In this document: in pieces, positions 21,494 to 32,573 of the stretch
Layout: every line of letters begins with the position of its first letter
Position numbering within the stretch: the first letter of the stretch is position 1
NCBI RefSeq assembly: GCF_001704415.2
Contig: NC_030821.1
Span: forward strand, 38,485,210 to 38,549,209
DNA: 64,000 nucleotides
Direction: 5' to 3'
Source of the DNA: Capra hircus
Taxonomy: Eukaryota > Chordata > Mammalia > Artiodactyla > Bovidae
Notes under the pieces: generated by a model
Databases searched by the model: none
Told to the model about the DNA's origin: nothing
What the model saw: only the letters and a program-made list of their open reading frames with translations
Made by a program: the position numbers and the translations under genes

Positions 21494-22275
21494 AATATTG
21501 GAGTGGGTAGCCTATCCCTTCAACATTCAGAAAACTAAGATCATGGCATCTGGTTCCAACACTTCATGGCAAATAGATGGGGAAACAGTGGAAATAGTGA
21601 CAGACTTTATTTTGGGGGGGCTCCAAAATCACTGCAGATGGTGACTGCAGCCATGGAATTAAAAGACGCTTGCTCCTTGGAAGAAAAGTTATGACCAACC
21701 TAGACAGCATATTAGAAAGCAGAGACGTTACTTTGCCAACAAAGGTCATATATGGATGTGAGAGTTGGACTATAAAGAAGGCTGACTGCTGAAGAATTGA
21801 TGCTTTTGAACTGTGGTGTTGGAGAAGACTCTTGAGAGTCCCCTGGACTGCAAGGAGATCCAACCAGTCCATCCTAAAGGAAACCAGTCCTGAATATTCA
21901 TTGGAAGAACTGATGTTGAAGCTGAAACTCCAAAACTTTGGCCACTTGATGTGAAGAACTGACTCATTTGAAAAGACCCTGATGCTGGGAAAGATTGAGG
22001 GCAGGAGGCGAAGGGGATGACAGAAGATGAGATGGTTGGATGGCATCACCGACTCAATGGACATGAGTTTGGGTAAACTCCGGTAGTTGGTCATGGGCAG
22101 GGAGGCCTGGCGTGCTGCAGCCCATGGGATGGCAAAGAGTCAGACATGACTGAGTGACTGAACTGAACTGAACTAAGCCTATCCCTTCTCCAGGGGAACT
22201 TCCCGATCCAGAAATTGAACCAGAGTTTACTGCATTGCAGGCAGTTTCTTTAGCAGCTGAGCTACCCAGGAAGCT
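21494..22275 (-). mobile_element. Partial Bov-tA split by BovB
   Basis: Antisense Bov-tA halves at about 21491-21521 (GAATATTGGAGTGGGTAGCC) and 22176-22275 (CTTCTCCAGGGGAACTTCCC to GAGCTACCCAGGAAGCTC). The BovB at 21522-22175 lies between them, flanked by the duplicated target AGCCTATCCCTTC. Confidence 0.88.
21522..22175 (+). mobile_element. BovB LINE 3' portion in a SINE, with 13-bp TSD
   Basis: Sense BovB starting just after the RT core (ATTCAGAAAACTAAGATCATGG) and ending in the TGAACTGAACTGAAC tail. The TSD AGCCTATCCCTTC is at 21509-21521 and 22176-22188. The coding end is interrupted by a G-run frameshift near 21615 and by stops. Confidence 0.95.
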
Positions 22276-23644
22276 CAAATGGGGATGAGGGTAAGGATAA
22301 AGGTAAGGACTATGATGCCCTTTTAGAGCAATTAATCCATCAACCTGATTGGAGTGAGAGAGAATGAGAGAATGACATGAAAAACAGAGCTGAATAAATG
22401 GATTAGTGTTAAGTTAGAGAGCTATGAAAGCCAGGAGGAGAACTCTGGAACTGACCCAACTCGACAATCGGAGACATTTTTTTATCTCCAAGGAGGAAAA
22501 AGATAATGTTAAAATAGCAGTTTAAGGAGATGCATCTGGCAGCAGTATGTAATGTCATCTGGGGGAAGGAAGATTCTCAAAGAAGGCGACCAGGCTGCAT
22601 TTACTTTAGGTGCGTAGACAGGAGGAATGGTTTTAAAGGATATTTCAAAGGAAAAAAATGCCCATGATGTAATTTAAAAAATATATTTATTTGACTCAGC
22701 TTATTTCCTGACCTCTGTAGCCCTCCACTTCCCCAAAGATGTGGCTGTTTAAATCCCACCTGACCGTAGTTTCCAGAACCTACCCTATACTGGGAAATCA
22801 AACCCTTCTTAGTCTCCAGACCAACACTCCAGTTTGATGACTGGGCTTCTTACTTCTTATAACTGAGCTTTTGACTTGATGCCTTCTTAGACTTTTCTAA
22901 CTACAGTTAAAACTACAGTTGTGTTTTCCTGAAATTAAAACACAAAACCAAAATCTGAAAAGACATAAGCCAAAATGGTAAATGTGATTTTCTAAATAGT
23001 AATATTACCCCTTTCTTTTTCTTTCTCATTTTCCTTTTCCAAATATTAAGCTTTCTTGATGAACCATGTAGTACTTTTTAAATGCAAAACTAAATGATAG
23101 AAAAAAAATTCAAATCCACATATTAAAGGGAAACATAATTGGCTAATATGAGTTGCCAACAGTACCAAAGTCGATGTTGTTGTCCTGATAAGAAACACAC
23201 CTCCAGCATAGGAAATAAAAAAGAAAGTCATTTCCTGCTCATGTGTGTAAAGGGTGTGGACATTGCTTCATTCATTCAAATTCAGAGAATCCATCTGCAT
23301 TCTCAGTTCTCATTTTAAAGTGGAAATAGTGTTTTCTATATAAGTTCAGCCACAAAGAGCCAAAGAATAAGGCTGGGTGTCCTGAGGAGACAGGTCAGTG
23401 ACTTGCTGGCAAATAATACTCATTTCTTCACAAGGAGCACAGACACTCTGACCTGATCTGATAACCAATTCCTGATGGCTACCTCCAGCCCAGGCACAGA
23501 ATAGAAATTTGTCCTGAGAAGTCTTCTGTTCAGATCAGACCTAAAAATATTTATCTTGTCTGATTTCAGAGGATGTTCTGGTCTCTAACGATGAAAACTC
23601 TGATGGCATTTAGGGATCTTCACAGTTGAACTTTGCCACCTGGT
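22276..23644. other. Unassigned low-repeat stretch
   Basis: About 1.4 kb without recognised interspersed repeats or an identifiable gene. Only short frames (77 codons or fewer). Confidence 0.45.
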
Positions 23645-23843
23645 TGGGCTTCCTTGGTGGATCAGCAGAATAGAATCTGCCTGTAATGCAGGAAACCTGG
23701 GTTCAATCCCTGAATCAGGGAGATCCCCTGGAAAAGGGACTGGCGACCCACTCCAGTATTCTTGCCTGGAGAATTCCATAGACAGAAAAGCCTGGTGAGC
23801 TACAGTCCATAGGGTCAAAAAGAGTCGGACACAACTGAAAAAA
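23645..23843 (+). mobile_element. Bov-tA SINE
   Basis: GGGCTTCCTTGGTGGATCAGC head, GGAGATCCCCTGGAAAAGGG body, ending CGGACACAACTGAAAAAATAAATTT. Confidence 0.93.
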
Positions 23844-24024
23844 TAAATTTAATGAGAGAACATGGATACCACATTATTAGCCCCAATCCTAACTGGCCCT
23901 ACATCCTCCCAAGAATGTGACACCCTCATTAGGCAGTGATGTGGAGGACTTCTGTGTATAAGAAGGCAACCCCTCATTCCCCAAAAGAGCTCCAGTCAGT
24001 AAGGGCTCCTCGTTACCTAAGTCA

Positions 24025-24395
24025 GTAATTCTCAGTCCAGGCACAGCTCACAATCCCTCATGCTGTGCTGTACTTAGTTGCTCAGTCGTGTCCTACTCTG
24101 CGACTGCATGGATTGTAGCCCGCCAGGCTCCTCTGTCCATGGGGATTCTCCAGGCAAGAATACTGGAGTGGGTTGCCATCCCCTCCTCCAGGGGATCTTC
24201 CCGACCGAACCCAGGTCTCCCAATTTGCAGGCAGATTCCTTACTCTCTGAGCCACCAGGGAAGCCTCTTGAGGAGCATATAAAAATATACTGGTGCCCAG
24301 ACTTCAATCATTTCAGTTCAATCAAGAATCTCTGGGGGTTTGGCCCAAGCATCAGTGTTTTTGTTTGTAACACCCCATGGTCAAGAGTCATCAGT
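24025..24395 (+). mobile_element. MER5A-like hAT element split by a SINE
   Basis: Left part 24025-24064 (CAGTAATTCTCAGTCCAGGCAC) and right part 24269-24395 (TTGAGGAGCATATAAAAATATACTGG, then AATCAAGAATCTCTGGGGG) follow the MER5A order. An antisense Bov-tA separates them. Confidence 0.72.
24065..24268 (-). mobile_element. Bov-tA SINE, antisense, in MER5A
   Basis: CTTAGTTGCTCAGTCGTGTCC tail-side end at the left and head AGCCACCAGGGAAGCC at the right. A small deletion in the GATCTTCCCGACC region. Confidence 0.93.
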
Positions 24396-25184
24396 GTAAG
24401 TAGTCAAAATCTTTCAAGGAACAGGTAGAACCAACAATGTAACTGCACTGATAGAGCATCTAAAAAACCCCGTGTTCAGAAAGATGCTGGCAGAGTGCCA
24501 ACTCCCAGGAAGTTCTTCTTGGAACCCTGTCCCTCCTGCTTGCTCTGGTACCATAACTCTTGCTGAATATTACATCCATGAATGGCACCAGCCTATGTGA
24601 CCCGAGACCATAGTTCTACAGCTATAACTTAAGCTGATCTGCTTGCCCTTGTCTGCGACTGGATACAAATGCACACGAACATCCTTTTACCAGGGTTCCA
24701 GAGGAAACTATTGAATTAAATGCTGTTGGCTTTGTTTTTTTTTTTCCCAAATATGAGCTTTTCCTTTCTACAGTGTTTTAGCTCTGATGTGCTCTGTATA
24801 TAATCATATTTCGTCATGTTTGTTCAGTCCGGGATCATTGCTCCATGAAGATCTTTGTTCTACTTTACTGACTCCAAAATGAATCTAACCTGTCTGGATA
24901 CTTAGCCATCGTCATCAATATCTTATCTGTAAAATCACCAATATTAGTGTTGCTGAGACACAACACTGAGAAAGTATAAACTAAAATCTGTATAGAACTC
25001 ATTTAAATTCTCATCTGTTTTCAAGGGAATCCTTAATTATTTCACCTATTGAAATGTTTTGCCTCATCTTGGTAAAATGTCAACTAATTCTCTTTATAAA
25101 GTTCCAGACAGTGAAAACAAGCTTTAAAAATTATATATATAGAAGTATATTATAAATATATACAATATAAGTATATATTCTTTC
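24396..25184. other. Unassigned sequence
   Basis: No gene recognised. The last 60 bp (about 25125-25184) are almost pure A/T with TATATA runs, at the BovB 3' junction. Confidence 0.4.
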
Positions 25185-27371
25185 AGTTCAGTTCAGTTCA
25201 GTCTCTCAGTCGTGTCCGACTCTGAGACCCCGTGAATTGCAGCACGCCAGGCCTCCCTGTCCATCACTAACTCCCGGAGTTCACTCAGACTCATGTCCAT
25301 CGACTCAGTGATGCCATCCAGCCATCTCATCCTCAGTCGTCCCCTTCTCCTCCTGCCCCCAATCCTTCCCAGCATCAGAGTCTTTTCCAATGAGTCAACT
25401 CTTCACGTGAGGTGGCCAAAGTACTGGAGTTTCAGCTTCAGCATCATTCCTTCCAAAGAAATCCCAAGGCTGATCTCCTTCAGAATGGACTGATTGGATC
25501 TCCTTTCAGTCCAGGGACTCTCAAGAGTCTTCTCCAACACCACAGTTCAAAAGCATCAATTCTTCGGCGCTCAGCCTTCTTCACAGTCCAACTCTCACAT
25601 CCATACATGACCACAGGAATGTTTTTGAATATACTATCTAGGTTGGTCATAACTTTCCTTTCAAGGAGTAAGCATCTTTTAATTTCATGGCTGCAGTCAC
25701 CATCTGCAGTGATTTTGGAGCCCAAAAAAATAAAGTCTGACACTGTTTCTACTGTTTCCCCATCTATTTCCCATGAAGTGATGGGACCAGATGCCATGAT
25801 CTTCGTTTTCTGAATGTTGAGCTTTAGGCCAACTTTTTCACTCTCCACTTTCACTTTCATTAAGAGGCTTTTTAGCTCCTCTTCACTTTCTGCCATAAGG
25901 GTGGTATCATCTGCATATCTGAGGTTATTGAAATTTCTCCCGGCAATCTTGATTCCAGCTTGTGTTTCTTCCAACCCAGCGTTTCTCATGATGTATTTTG
26001 CATAGAAGTTAAATAAGCAGGGTGACAATATACAGCCTTGACGTACTCCTTTTCCTATTTGGAACCAGTCTGTTGTTCCATATGCAGTTCTAATTGCTGC
26101 TTCCTGACCTGCATACAGATTTCTCAAGAGGCAGGTCAGGTGGTCTGGTATTCCCATCTCTTTCAGAATTGTCCACAGTTTCTTGTGATCCACACAGTCA
26201 AAGGCTTTGGCATAGTCAATAAAGCAGAAATACATGTTTTTCTGCAACTCTCTTGCTTTTTCCATGATCCAGTGGATGTTGGCAATTTGATCTCTGGTTC
26301 CTCTGCCTTTTCTAAAACCAGCTTGAATATCAGGAAGTTCACGGTTCACGTATTGCTGAAGTCTGGCTTGGAGAATTTTGAGCATTACTTTACTAGCATG
26401 CGAGATGAGTGCAACTGTACAGTAGTTTGAGCATTCTTTGGCATTGCCTTTCTTTGGAATTGGAATGAAAACTGACCTTTTCCAGTCCTGTGGCCACTGC
26501 TCAGTTTTCCAAATTTGCTGGCATATTGAGTGCAGCGCTTTCACAGCATCATCTTTCAGGATTTTAACTAGCTCAACTGGAATTCTATCACCTCCACTAG
26601 CTTTGTTCGTAGCAATGCTTTCAAGGCCCCCTTGACTTCACATTCCAGGATGTCTGGCTCTAGATTAGTGATCACACCATCATGAGTATCTGGGTCATGA
26701 AGGTCTTTTTTGTACAGTTCTTCTGTGTATTCTTGCCACCTTTTCTTAACATCTTCTGCTTCTGTTAGGTCCATACCATTTCTGTCCCTTATCGAGCCCA
26801 TCTTTGCATGAAATGTTCCCTTGGTATCTCTAATTTTCTTGAAGAGATCTCTAGTCTTTCCTATTCTGTCCTTTTCCTCTATTTCTTTGCATTGATCGCT
26901 GAAGAAGGCTTTCTTATCTCTTCTTGCTTTTCTCTGGAACTCTGCATTCAGATACTTATATCTTTCCTTTTCTCCTTTGCTTTTCACCTATCTTCTTTTC
27001 AAAGCTATTTGTAAGACCTCCCCAGACAGCCATTTTGCTTTTTTGCATTTCTTTTCCATGGGGATGGTCTTGATCCCTGTCTCCTGGACAATGTCACGAG
27101 CCTCATTCCATAGTTCATCAGGCACTCTATCTATCAGATCTAGGCTCTTAAATGTATTTCTTACTTCCACTGTATAATCATAAGGGATTTGATTGAGGTC
27201 ATACCTGAATGGTCTAGCGGTTTTCCCTACTTTCTTCAACATGAGTCTGAATTTGGCAATAAGGAGTTCATGATCTGAGCCACAGTCAACTCCCGGTCTT
27301 GTTTTTGTCGACTGTATAGAGCGTCTCCATCTTTGGCTGCAAAGAATATAATCAATCTGATAACTATACAT
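25185..27371 (-). mobile_element. BovB LINE, 2.2 kb, antisense
   Basis: The longest BovB copy in this region. The 3' tail (CAGTTCAGTTCAGTTCAG) lies at the left. The copy extends past the RT domain to the end of the APE-type endonuclease (minus-strand frame 26988-27371 with IDYILCSQRW and the catalytic-type GSDHELLIAKFRL). It is 5'-truncated inside the endonuclease. Its coding region falls into three frames (27371-26988, 26987-26568, 26544-25480), so only one or two frameshifts or stops separate it from a continuous frame. Flanks are A/T-rich and no clear TSD was found. Confidence 0.96.
25480..26544 (-). CDS. BovB reverse transcriptase open frame (mobile element)
   Basis: A 354-codon minus-strand frame inside the BovB. 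Order of motifs: a PIPKKGNAKECSNYCTVALI block (about residues 28-47), FRKGRGTRDQIANI (about 78), the catalytic block FIDYAKAFDCVDHKKLW (about 110), GVRQGCILSPCLFNFY, and the catalytic LRYADDTTLMAESEEE (Y-A-D-D at 25906-25917). It ends in the downstream region with SHEIKRCLLL and CESWTVKKAERRRIDAF. All aspartates of the RT active site are present. The usual chain is longer: this frame lacks the endonuclease and most of the C-terminus, the last ten residues are off-frame, and about 50 nt around IFKNIPVVMYG are deleted. It belongs to the retrotransposon, not to a host gene, and is not expected to be active alone. Confidence 0.85.
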   Translation of the reverse strand: MKALHSICQQIWKTEQWPQDWKRSVFIPIPKKGNAKECSNYCTVALISHASKVMLKILQARLQQYVNRELPDIQAGFRKGRGTRDQIANIHWIMEKARELQKNMYFCFIDYAKAFDCVDHKKLWTILKEMGIPDHLTCLLRNLYAGQEAAIRTAYGTTDWFQIGKGVRQGCILSPCLFNFYAKYIMRNAGLEETQAGIKIAGRNFNNLRYADDTTLMAESEEELKSLLMKVKVESEKVGLKLNIQKTKIMASGPITSWEIDGETVETVSDFIFLGSKITADGDCSHEIKRCLLLERKVMTNLDSIFKNIPVVMYGCESWTVKKAERRRIDAFELWCWRRLLRVPGLKGDPISPF

Positions 27372-27449
27372 AAATATGTTATATAAATATATATTACAAA
27401 CATATATTTATCTCTAGACCTTATTTTCTTCATCTTTAGAATGAGGGAG

Positions 27450-27712
27450 GGGACGTCCCTGGTGGTCCAGTGGTTAAAAATCAGCCTTGCGACGCAGAGG
27501 ACCCCCAGGTTCAATCAACCCCTGAGTGGGGAACTAAGACCCCACATACCACAGAGCAACTAAGCCCACATGCCATGATTCCTGAAGCCCAGCGGCTCCA
27601 AAGTCCTCCAGAGCAACAGCACAAGCCACAGCTAGAGAGTCCATGAGCCACAGCAGAAGATCCTGCATGTCAAAACTAAGACTCCAGGCAGCCAAATAAA
27701 TAAATATTTTTA
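27450..27712 (+). mobile_element. CHR-type SINE with TSD
   Basis: GGGACGTCCCTGGTGGTCCAGTGG head to AATAAATAAATATTTTTA tail. The TSD AATGAGGGAG is at 27440-27449 and 27713-27722. Confidence 0.93.
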
Positions 27713-27722
27713 AATGAGGGAG

Positions 27723-28489
27723 CTGGACAAGATAATCAAGTCCCATCTAGTTCCCTGACTTTATGACTCTTTTCCACAACTTATTTATCCCCTGACTGAT
27801 GAGAACCAATCCCAAATAGCAACTATTTGGTATTGTTTATAACAAGACATTTACTTATGAGATGTGATACATTTTTTTAATGAACTTTTAAAAAGGGTGG
27901 GGGAATTACTTCTTTCTAATAAAATTGAAGAGCTCAAAAGTTTCAAGTCCTAGTGCTAAAAATAAGTCATGTGACTTTCAGCTAGATGCCAGGGTGACTG
28001 TGTTTCCATATTTAGCACCATTAAAACCGCTACCATTTATCCCAAAAGTGTTTTAATATCGAAGTACTTAAGAATGAAATAATTTTTGTTTTAAGTCTTG
28101 GAGTCACCAAAGAGGATGTCAATAATTTGAGTCTAGAAAAATTTGGGACGGTCTACATGCTGAAAATTTCTTAAGTTTGGAGTTTATTTTCTACCAAGTG
28201 ATTAAAAGATAAAATGGCTCAAATCTCTGAAAAGTTGAAAAAAAAAAAAAAGAAAAGAAAACAACTTAAAACCTTTACCAATGCAAGCAAGGTATTTTTA
28301 AACAAATCTTGATTCACATGTGTGAGCTAATATAGGCATTTTCATATTCCATGCCCTCCTGAAATTTGGAAATTGGCTAAAGAAGGTAGGTTTCTTTCAA
28401 TGCAATGAATTCTAAACTGAAAACCAGACTGCAACTGGACTATCCAGTATTTCACCTCTGAAGAGTAACATAGAGTTTTTAATTAAACT
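27723..28489. other. Unassigned sequence
   Basis: No recognised gene or repeat. A 14-A run at about 28239-28252. Confidence 0.4.
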
Positions 28490-28600
28490 CACCTACACTT
28501 TCTAATTTAATCTTCCTAAACAGATCTTTGACAGGAAAGGCAGGTCTTTGCCATCCCATCTTTCAGATGAGAAAATTGATGCAGCTTTTTCTTGTTATTT
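28490..28600 (-). mobile_element. MIR SINE fragment, antisense
   Basis: TTTAATCTTCCTAAACAG, then CCATCTTTCAGATGAGAAAATTGATGC, the antisense MIR core order. Confidence 0.65.
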
Positions 28601-29127
28601 GTTCTAATCTAGAAGCACAGAATCAGTCACCTCATTTTCAGCTGGATTCGATCATGACACATTTTCTCCACACCTGTTGTGGTTGTAAACTGCATTGTGC
28701 TTGTGTTCAAGAAACAGGCCATAAAACCCCACAGGCTTTCCTACTGCTGGAGAAAAAGGTCTCCATCCACACCAAGCCAAACTGGTTATAACCAATACCA
28801 ACTTGCCTGAAATCTAACTTGAGAAAAGATTCATTGTAAATCTCTCCAAAGGAATTTGGTTCTGAAAGAATGTGAAAAAATGGACGTGAGCAGCAGGTTG
28901 TGCTTCGTTGGGACGGCAACTATCTGTATGGAGAGATCAGGAAGGGACATAAGGCCCCAGGGAGTTTCCAGGGGTGATGACAGGCCATCTCCTCCTCCTC
29001 TTCCCACAAAATAGAAGTGGGGATTTCTTCCATTGCTGAACAGTCCTTAGGACTTCCCCAGGCTCCTTAAGAGAAGATACCAAAGTGGGGATCCCCACTC
29101 TTGGGGACTCCTGAAGCTTCCTTTACA
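28601..29127. other. Unassigned sequence
   Basis: No recognised gene or repeat. Confidence 0.4.
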
Positions 29128-29312
29128 CTGAGGTTCTTGACCCCAGCTGCATTTGAAAGGCAATGGGAGAGGGAATGATACGCTGATCTCTGGCCCCATC
29201 CCAGGCCAATCAAATCAGCCTCGCTGGAGGGTGAGGGGTGGATCCCAGATGTAGACAGTGTTAGAACCTTCTGGGTGATGTTAATGTCGAGAACAGCGGA
29301 GAACCACTGCTT
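29128..29312 (+). mobile_element. MER5A-like hAT element
   Basis: Left end GGTTCTTGACCCCAGCTGCATTTG, middle GGCCCCATCCCAGGCCAATC, right end GAGAACAGCGGAGAACCACTG, the MER5A layout with terminal inverted repeats. Confidence 0.75.
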
Positions 29313-30011
29313 TAGGCTGTCTGCCTGGTCACTGCAAAGGCCTCTTTCATTACTCAGACCAGTTGGAAAGCATGAAGATTTGCAATTTGGCATTCTTTTT
29401 TTTCCCCTATCTTTCAGTGGCCCTACATCCCTCCTCACGCAACCAGTGATCTTGAATTCTGTTTGGTTTTGCCTCCCTCCTATATCACCTCTCCATCACA
29501 TCAGTTCACAAAAAATGATCAGGAACCCATTCACATTAGAAAGACATAGAAAGTGGATCATTTAAAATGATTGCTCTCTTAGAGGCACTGACAGAACAAG
29601 TAGTGAGACTTGTTTATGTGTAGAATAAAGCCCAGGGAATCAAGCTGTAATTCACCAAAGGTGACAGGCTTTGGTGGGGTCCCAATGTCACTCCTCTCAT
29701 GCTTAGGAAAAGTAGCATCTGTTTGGCCAGAAGAAACCTGCTCCCTTTGTCCTGCTGGTCATAATTCCCTGGGCGTCACTTGACACAGCTGTGTCTTGGT
29801 TGGTCCCCCATAGGGGCAGCCTCCTGCGACACCCAAAAGAAGTGGAGAAATAGAAAAAAGCACACACTGACACCCAGAGACTTCTATGTGATGTGAAAGC
29901 GGATCAGAAAGCAGAATAATTCTGTTCTGACAAGAACCAACTTTCCTAACCCCCCAAGAGGAATATTATGTCCTGAGCAAACATGGGGGAAATAGAATAT
30001 AATTCAAGAAT
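29313..30011. other. Unassigned sequence
   Basis: No recognised gene or repeat. Short frames only. Confidence 0.4.
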
Positions 30012-30021
30012 AAAGAAGCAA

Positions 30022-30192
30022 GAGGGCAGGAGAAGGGGATGATGAAGGATGAGACGGTTGGATGGCCTCACCGACTCAATGGACTTGAGTTTGAGCAGGC
30101 TTTGGGAGTTGGTGACGAACAGGGAAGCCTGGCGTGCTGCAGTCCATGGGGTCGCAAAGAGTCGGACATGACTGAGCAATTGAACTGAACTG
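30022..30192 (+). mobile_element. BovB 3' end, 5'-truncated, with TSD
   Basis: GGGCAGGAGAAGGGGATGATG to the TTGAACTGAACTGA tail. The TSD AAAGAAGCAA is at 30012-30021 and 30193-30202. Confidence 0.93.
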
Positions 30193-30202
30193 AAAGAAGC
30201 AA

Positions 30203-31194
30203 ACAAACATTTAGCTAAATCCTACTGAACTATACTACAACAGTCAAAACCAAGCTGTGTGTAGCTCGTGTGCTTTGAATTGAAGCGGATGGATCAGTGA
30301 GAGTGTGAGTCATTTTGTGCTTTCAGGATGTTTCACTGGAGAGTAAGCACTGCTGCCCAAGCAATGCAGGTTTAAAGCAATCCAAACAGCAAAAGCCCCT
30401 GGGTCATCACAGCCTATTTACATCAAAATCAGTTTTTACTGTTGTGGGAAAGTCACAGTAGAACAAATAAGAGACTTCTGTGCATACGGTTTAGCAGTTA
30501 TCAGAAGAAACCCAAAAGTTATCCTTCTTGAATGGCTGGTTTAAAATATTTGTTTATTAAATGCAACCAATGTCTGAGCACAGATTGCTTATTAAATATT
30601 CAGTTCTAGATTCTAAATGTGACAAGTCAATTTAATTATAAATGATGTACAAATAATGAAGAGGACCTAACTATGTTGCTAACTTGCCTACAAGCTCTCC
30701 GAATCATTTCCGTTAATGTGTTATCAGAGAAGGTGAATGAGAAAGAAATATAGCAAATAAGTAATATTCTGTCCCAAGATCTAGCATGTAACTGATGAAT
30801 GGTTGCAGTGGTCAAGGATGAAAAGAGAACAAATAAGCAATTGCTACAAATACATTAAATTTGCAAGAACTTTTCCAAATCTGACTTTATGAAACAGAAG
30901 CAGTACCAGCCAAGACATTTTTAGATGGTCCTTTTGTGGTAAAAAATAATTTGAGGTTATTCTATTCTTAGTTTGGGAGGAATCTGTTGACATATGGCTC
31001 TAACAGATTACAAACACCCCCAAATTTTTGTTAGGAAAACATACTGCCTACTGTGAAATGTGTGGCTTATTACTATTTGGGAAATGCTTGGATAATAATT
31101 TAATAATAATCATAGCAATGCTTTAAACTTCTATTTTATAAATACTAGTTACCGTAGCCTGATGGCTAAGTTCACCCTGGAGGCTTCAAGTTTA
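30203..31194. other. Unassigned low-repeat stretch
   Basis: About 1 kb of AT-rich, apparently unique DNA. No gene seen. Confidence 0.42.
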
Positions 31195-31224
31195 CTTTAA
31201 TAATAATAATGATGATGATGATGG
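31195..31224 (+). repeat. Trinucleotide tract (AAT)n(GATG)-type
   Basis: AATAATAATAATGATGATGATG run at the edge of a MIR element. Confidence 0.85.
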
Positions 31225-31440
31225 CATCTAAAATTCATGCAACCCTATCTATGTGCCCAGGATTGTGTGTATTATATCATTAAATCATCATTCTTTCCAT
31301 TTTGCCTATGAGGAAAGAGGCTCTGAGAAGTTAAGCGACTTACCCAGTCAAGGCCACTGTGCATGAACAGCAGATTTCAGTTTCAGATCTGTATAATTTG
31401 CAAGTCTTTACTCTTAACCGCTATACTGTAGTGCCTGCCT
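31225..31440 (-). mobile_element. MIR SINE, antisense, near full length
   Basis: Antisense MIR order: TATGTGCCCAGGATTGTG, CATTTTGCCTATGAGGAAAGAGGC, AAGTTAAGCGACTTACCCAG, and the tRNA-like end CTCTTAACCGCTATACTGTAGTGCC. Confidence 0.82.
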
Positions 31441-31560
31441 ATAGAAACTCATCAGCGAAGTCAGATAGCAAAGTCTGGTATGCTATAAATTGGAAAATAT
31501 AGACATGCACAGTTATGTCAAATATTCAAATAATTCTCTATCACTTTGGACCATTTGGTA

Positions 31561-31815
31561 GCATTTTTTTATCTTGTGGGAGATAAACAATGCAAAACAT
31601 ACTTTATAAGAGAAATTCTTCGTAACTTCGATGAAAGCAAGGATTTCTTAGGACACAAACAACTCGAATACTAAAAGAAAAAACATAGCATTTTTTATCT
31701 TGTGGGAGATAAACAATAAGCAAAACATACTTTATAAGAGAAATTCTCCATAACTTTGATGAAAGCAAGGATTTCTTAGGACACAAACAACTCGAATACT
31801 AAAATAAAAAACATA
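31561..31815 (+). repeat. Tandem duplication, about 127-bp unit, two copies
   Basis: Units 31561-31687 and 31688-31815 agree at about 95% by eye. They share TTATCTTGTGGGAGATAAAC and GATGAAAGCAAGGATTTC, among others, and differ by a few substitutions and a 2-bp change. The sequence is old L1 ORF2, so the duplication occurred inside an L1. Confidence 0.93.
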
Positions 31816-32573
31816 AGTTGGACTTCATCAAAAATTTTAAAATATTGTATCTTCTTTTCAAAAGATACCATTAAGAAAAAGAAAAGCACTCTAAGTCCTA
31901 AGAGGAAATAAATGTAGTGCAAATAGTTGACAAAGACTTGAGTCCAGAGTCTATAGAGAACAGCTTACAACTCAATCGAGAAACAGTAACCCAGTGAAAA
32001 ACACCAGCAAGTGATTTGAACTGATACTTTACCAGAAGATGTTTGGATGGCTGGTCAGCAAATGAAAAGACACTTAATATTATCAGTCAGAGAGAAATGC
32101 AAATTAAAACCACAAGGAGATACCAGTACACACCCACCAGAATAGCTGAGTGTAAAAAGACTGAAAATATCCAGTGTCACCAAGAATGTAGAGCAACAAG
32201 AATGCATATACTGCTGGTGGGAAGGTAAAATGGTACAATGACTTTGGAAAACAATTTGACAGTTTCTTATAAAGTTAAATATATACTTATGATATGACCT
32301 AAAAATTCTAAGTATTTACCGAAGAAAACTGAAAACATATCCATGTAAAGTTTTGCACACAAATGTTTTATTAGCATTCATTCAACTTTACTCATAAGAG
32401 TTCCAACTTGAAAATAATCCAAATGGTCATCAACTAGCGGTTCAAGAAACAAGTAGTGGTATATTCCTTAAAATCAAATACTACCCCCAAATAAAAGGGA
32501 ATGGATCACTGATACATCCAACTACATGAATGAATCTAAAAAAAAAAAATGCTGTATAAAAGACAACAGACAC

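Noticed and set aside
25480..26544. 354-codon frame as a host protein-coding gene
   Set aside because: RT catalytic motifs and the surrounding BovB sequence show it belongs to a retrotransposon.
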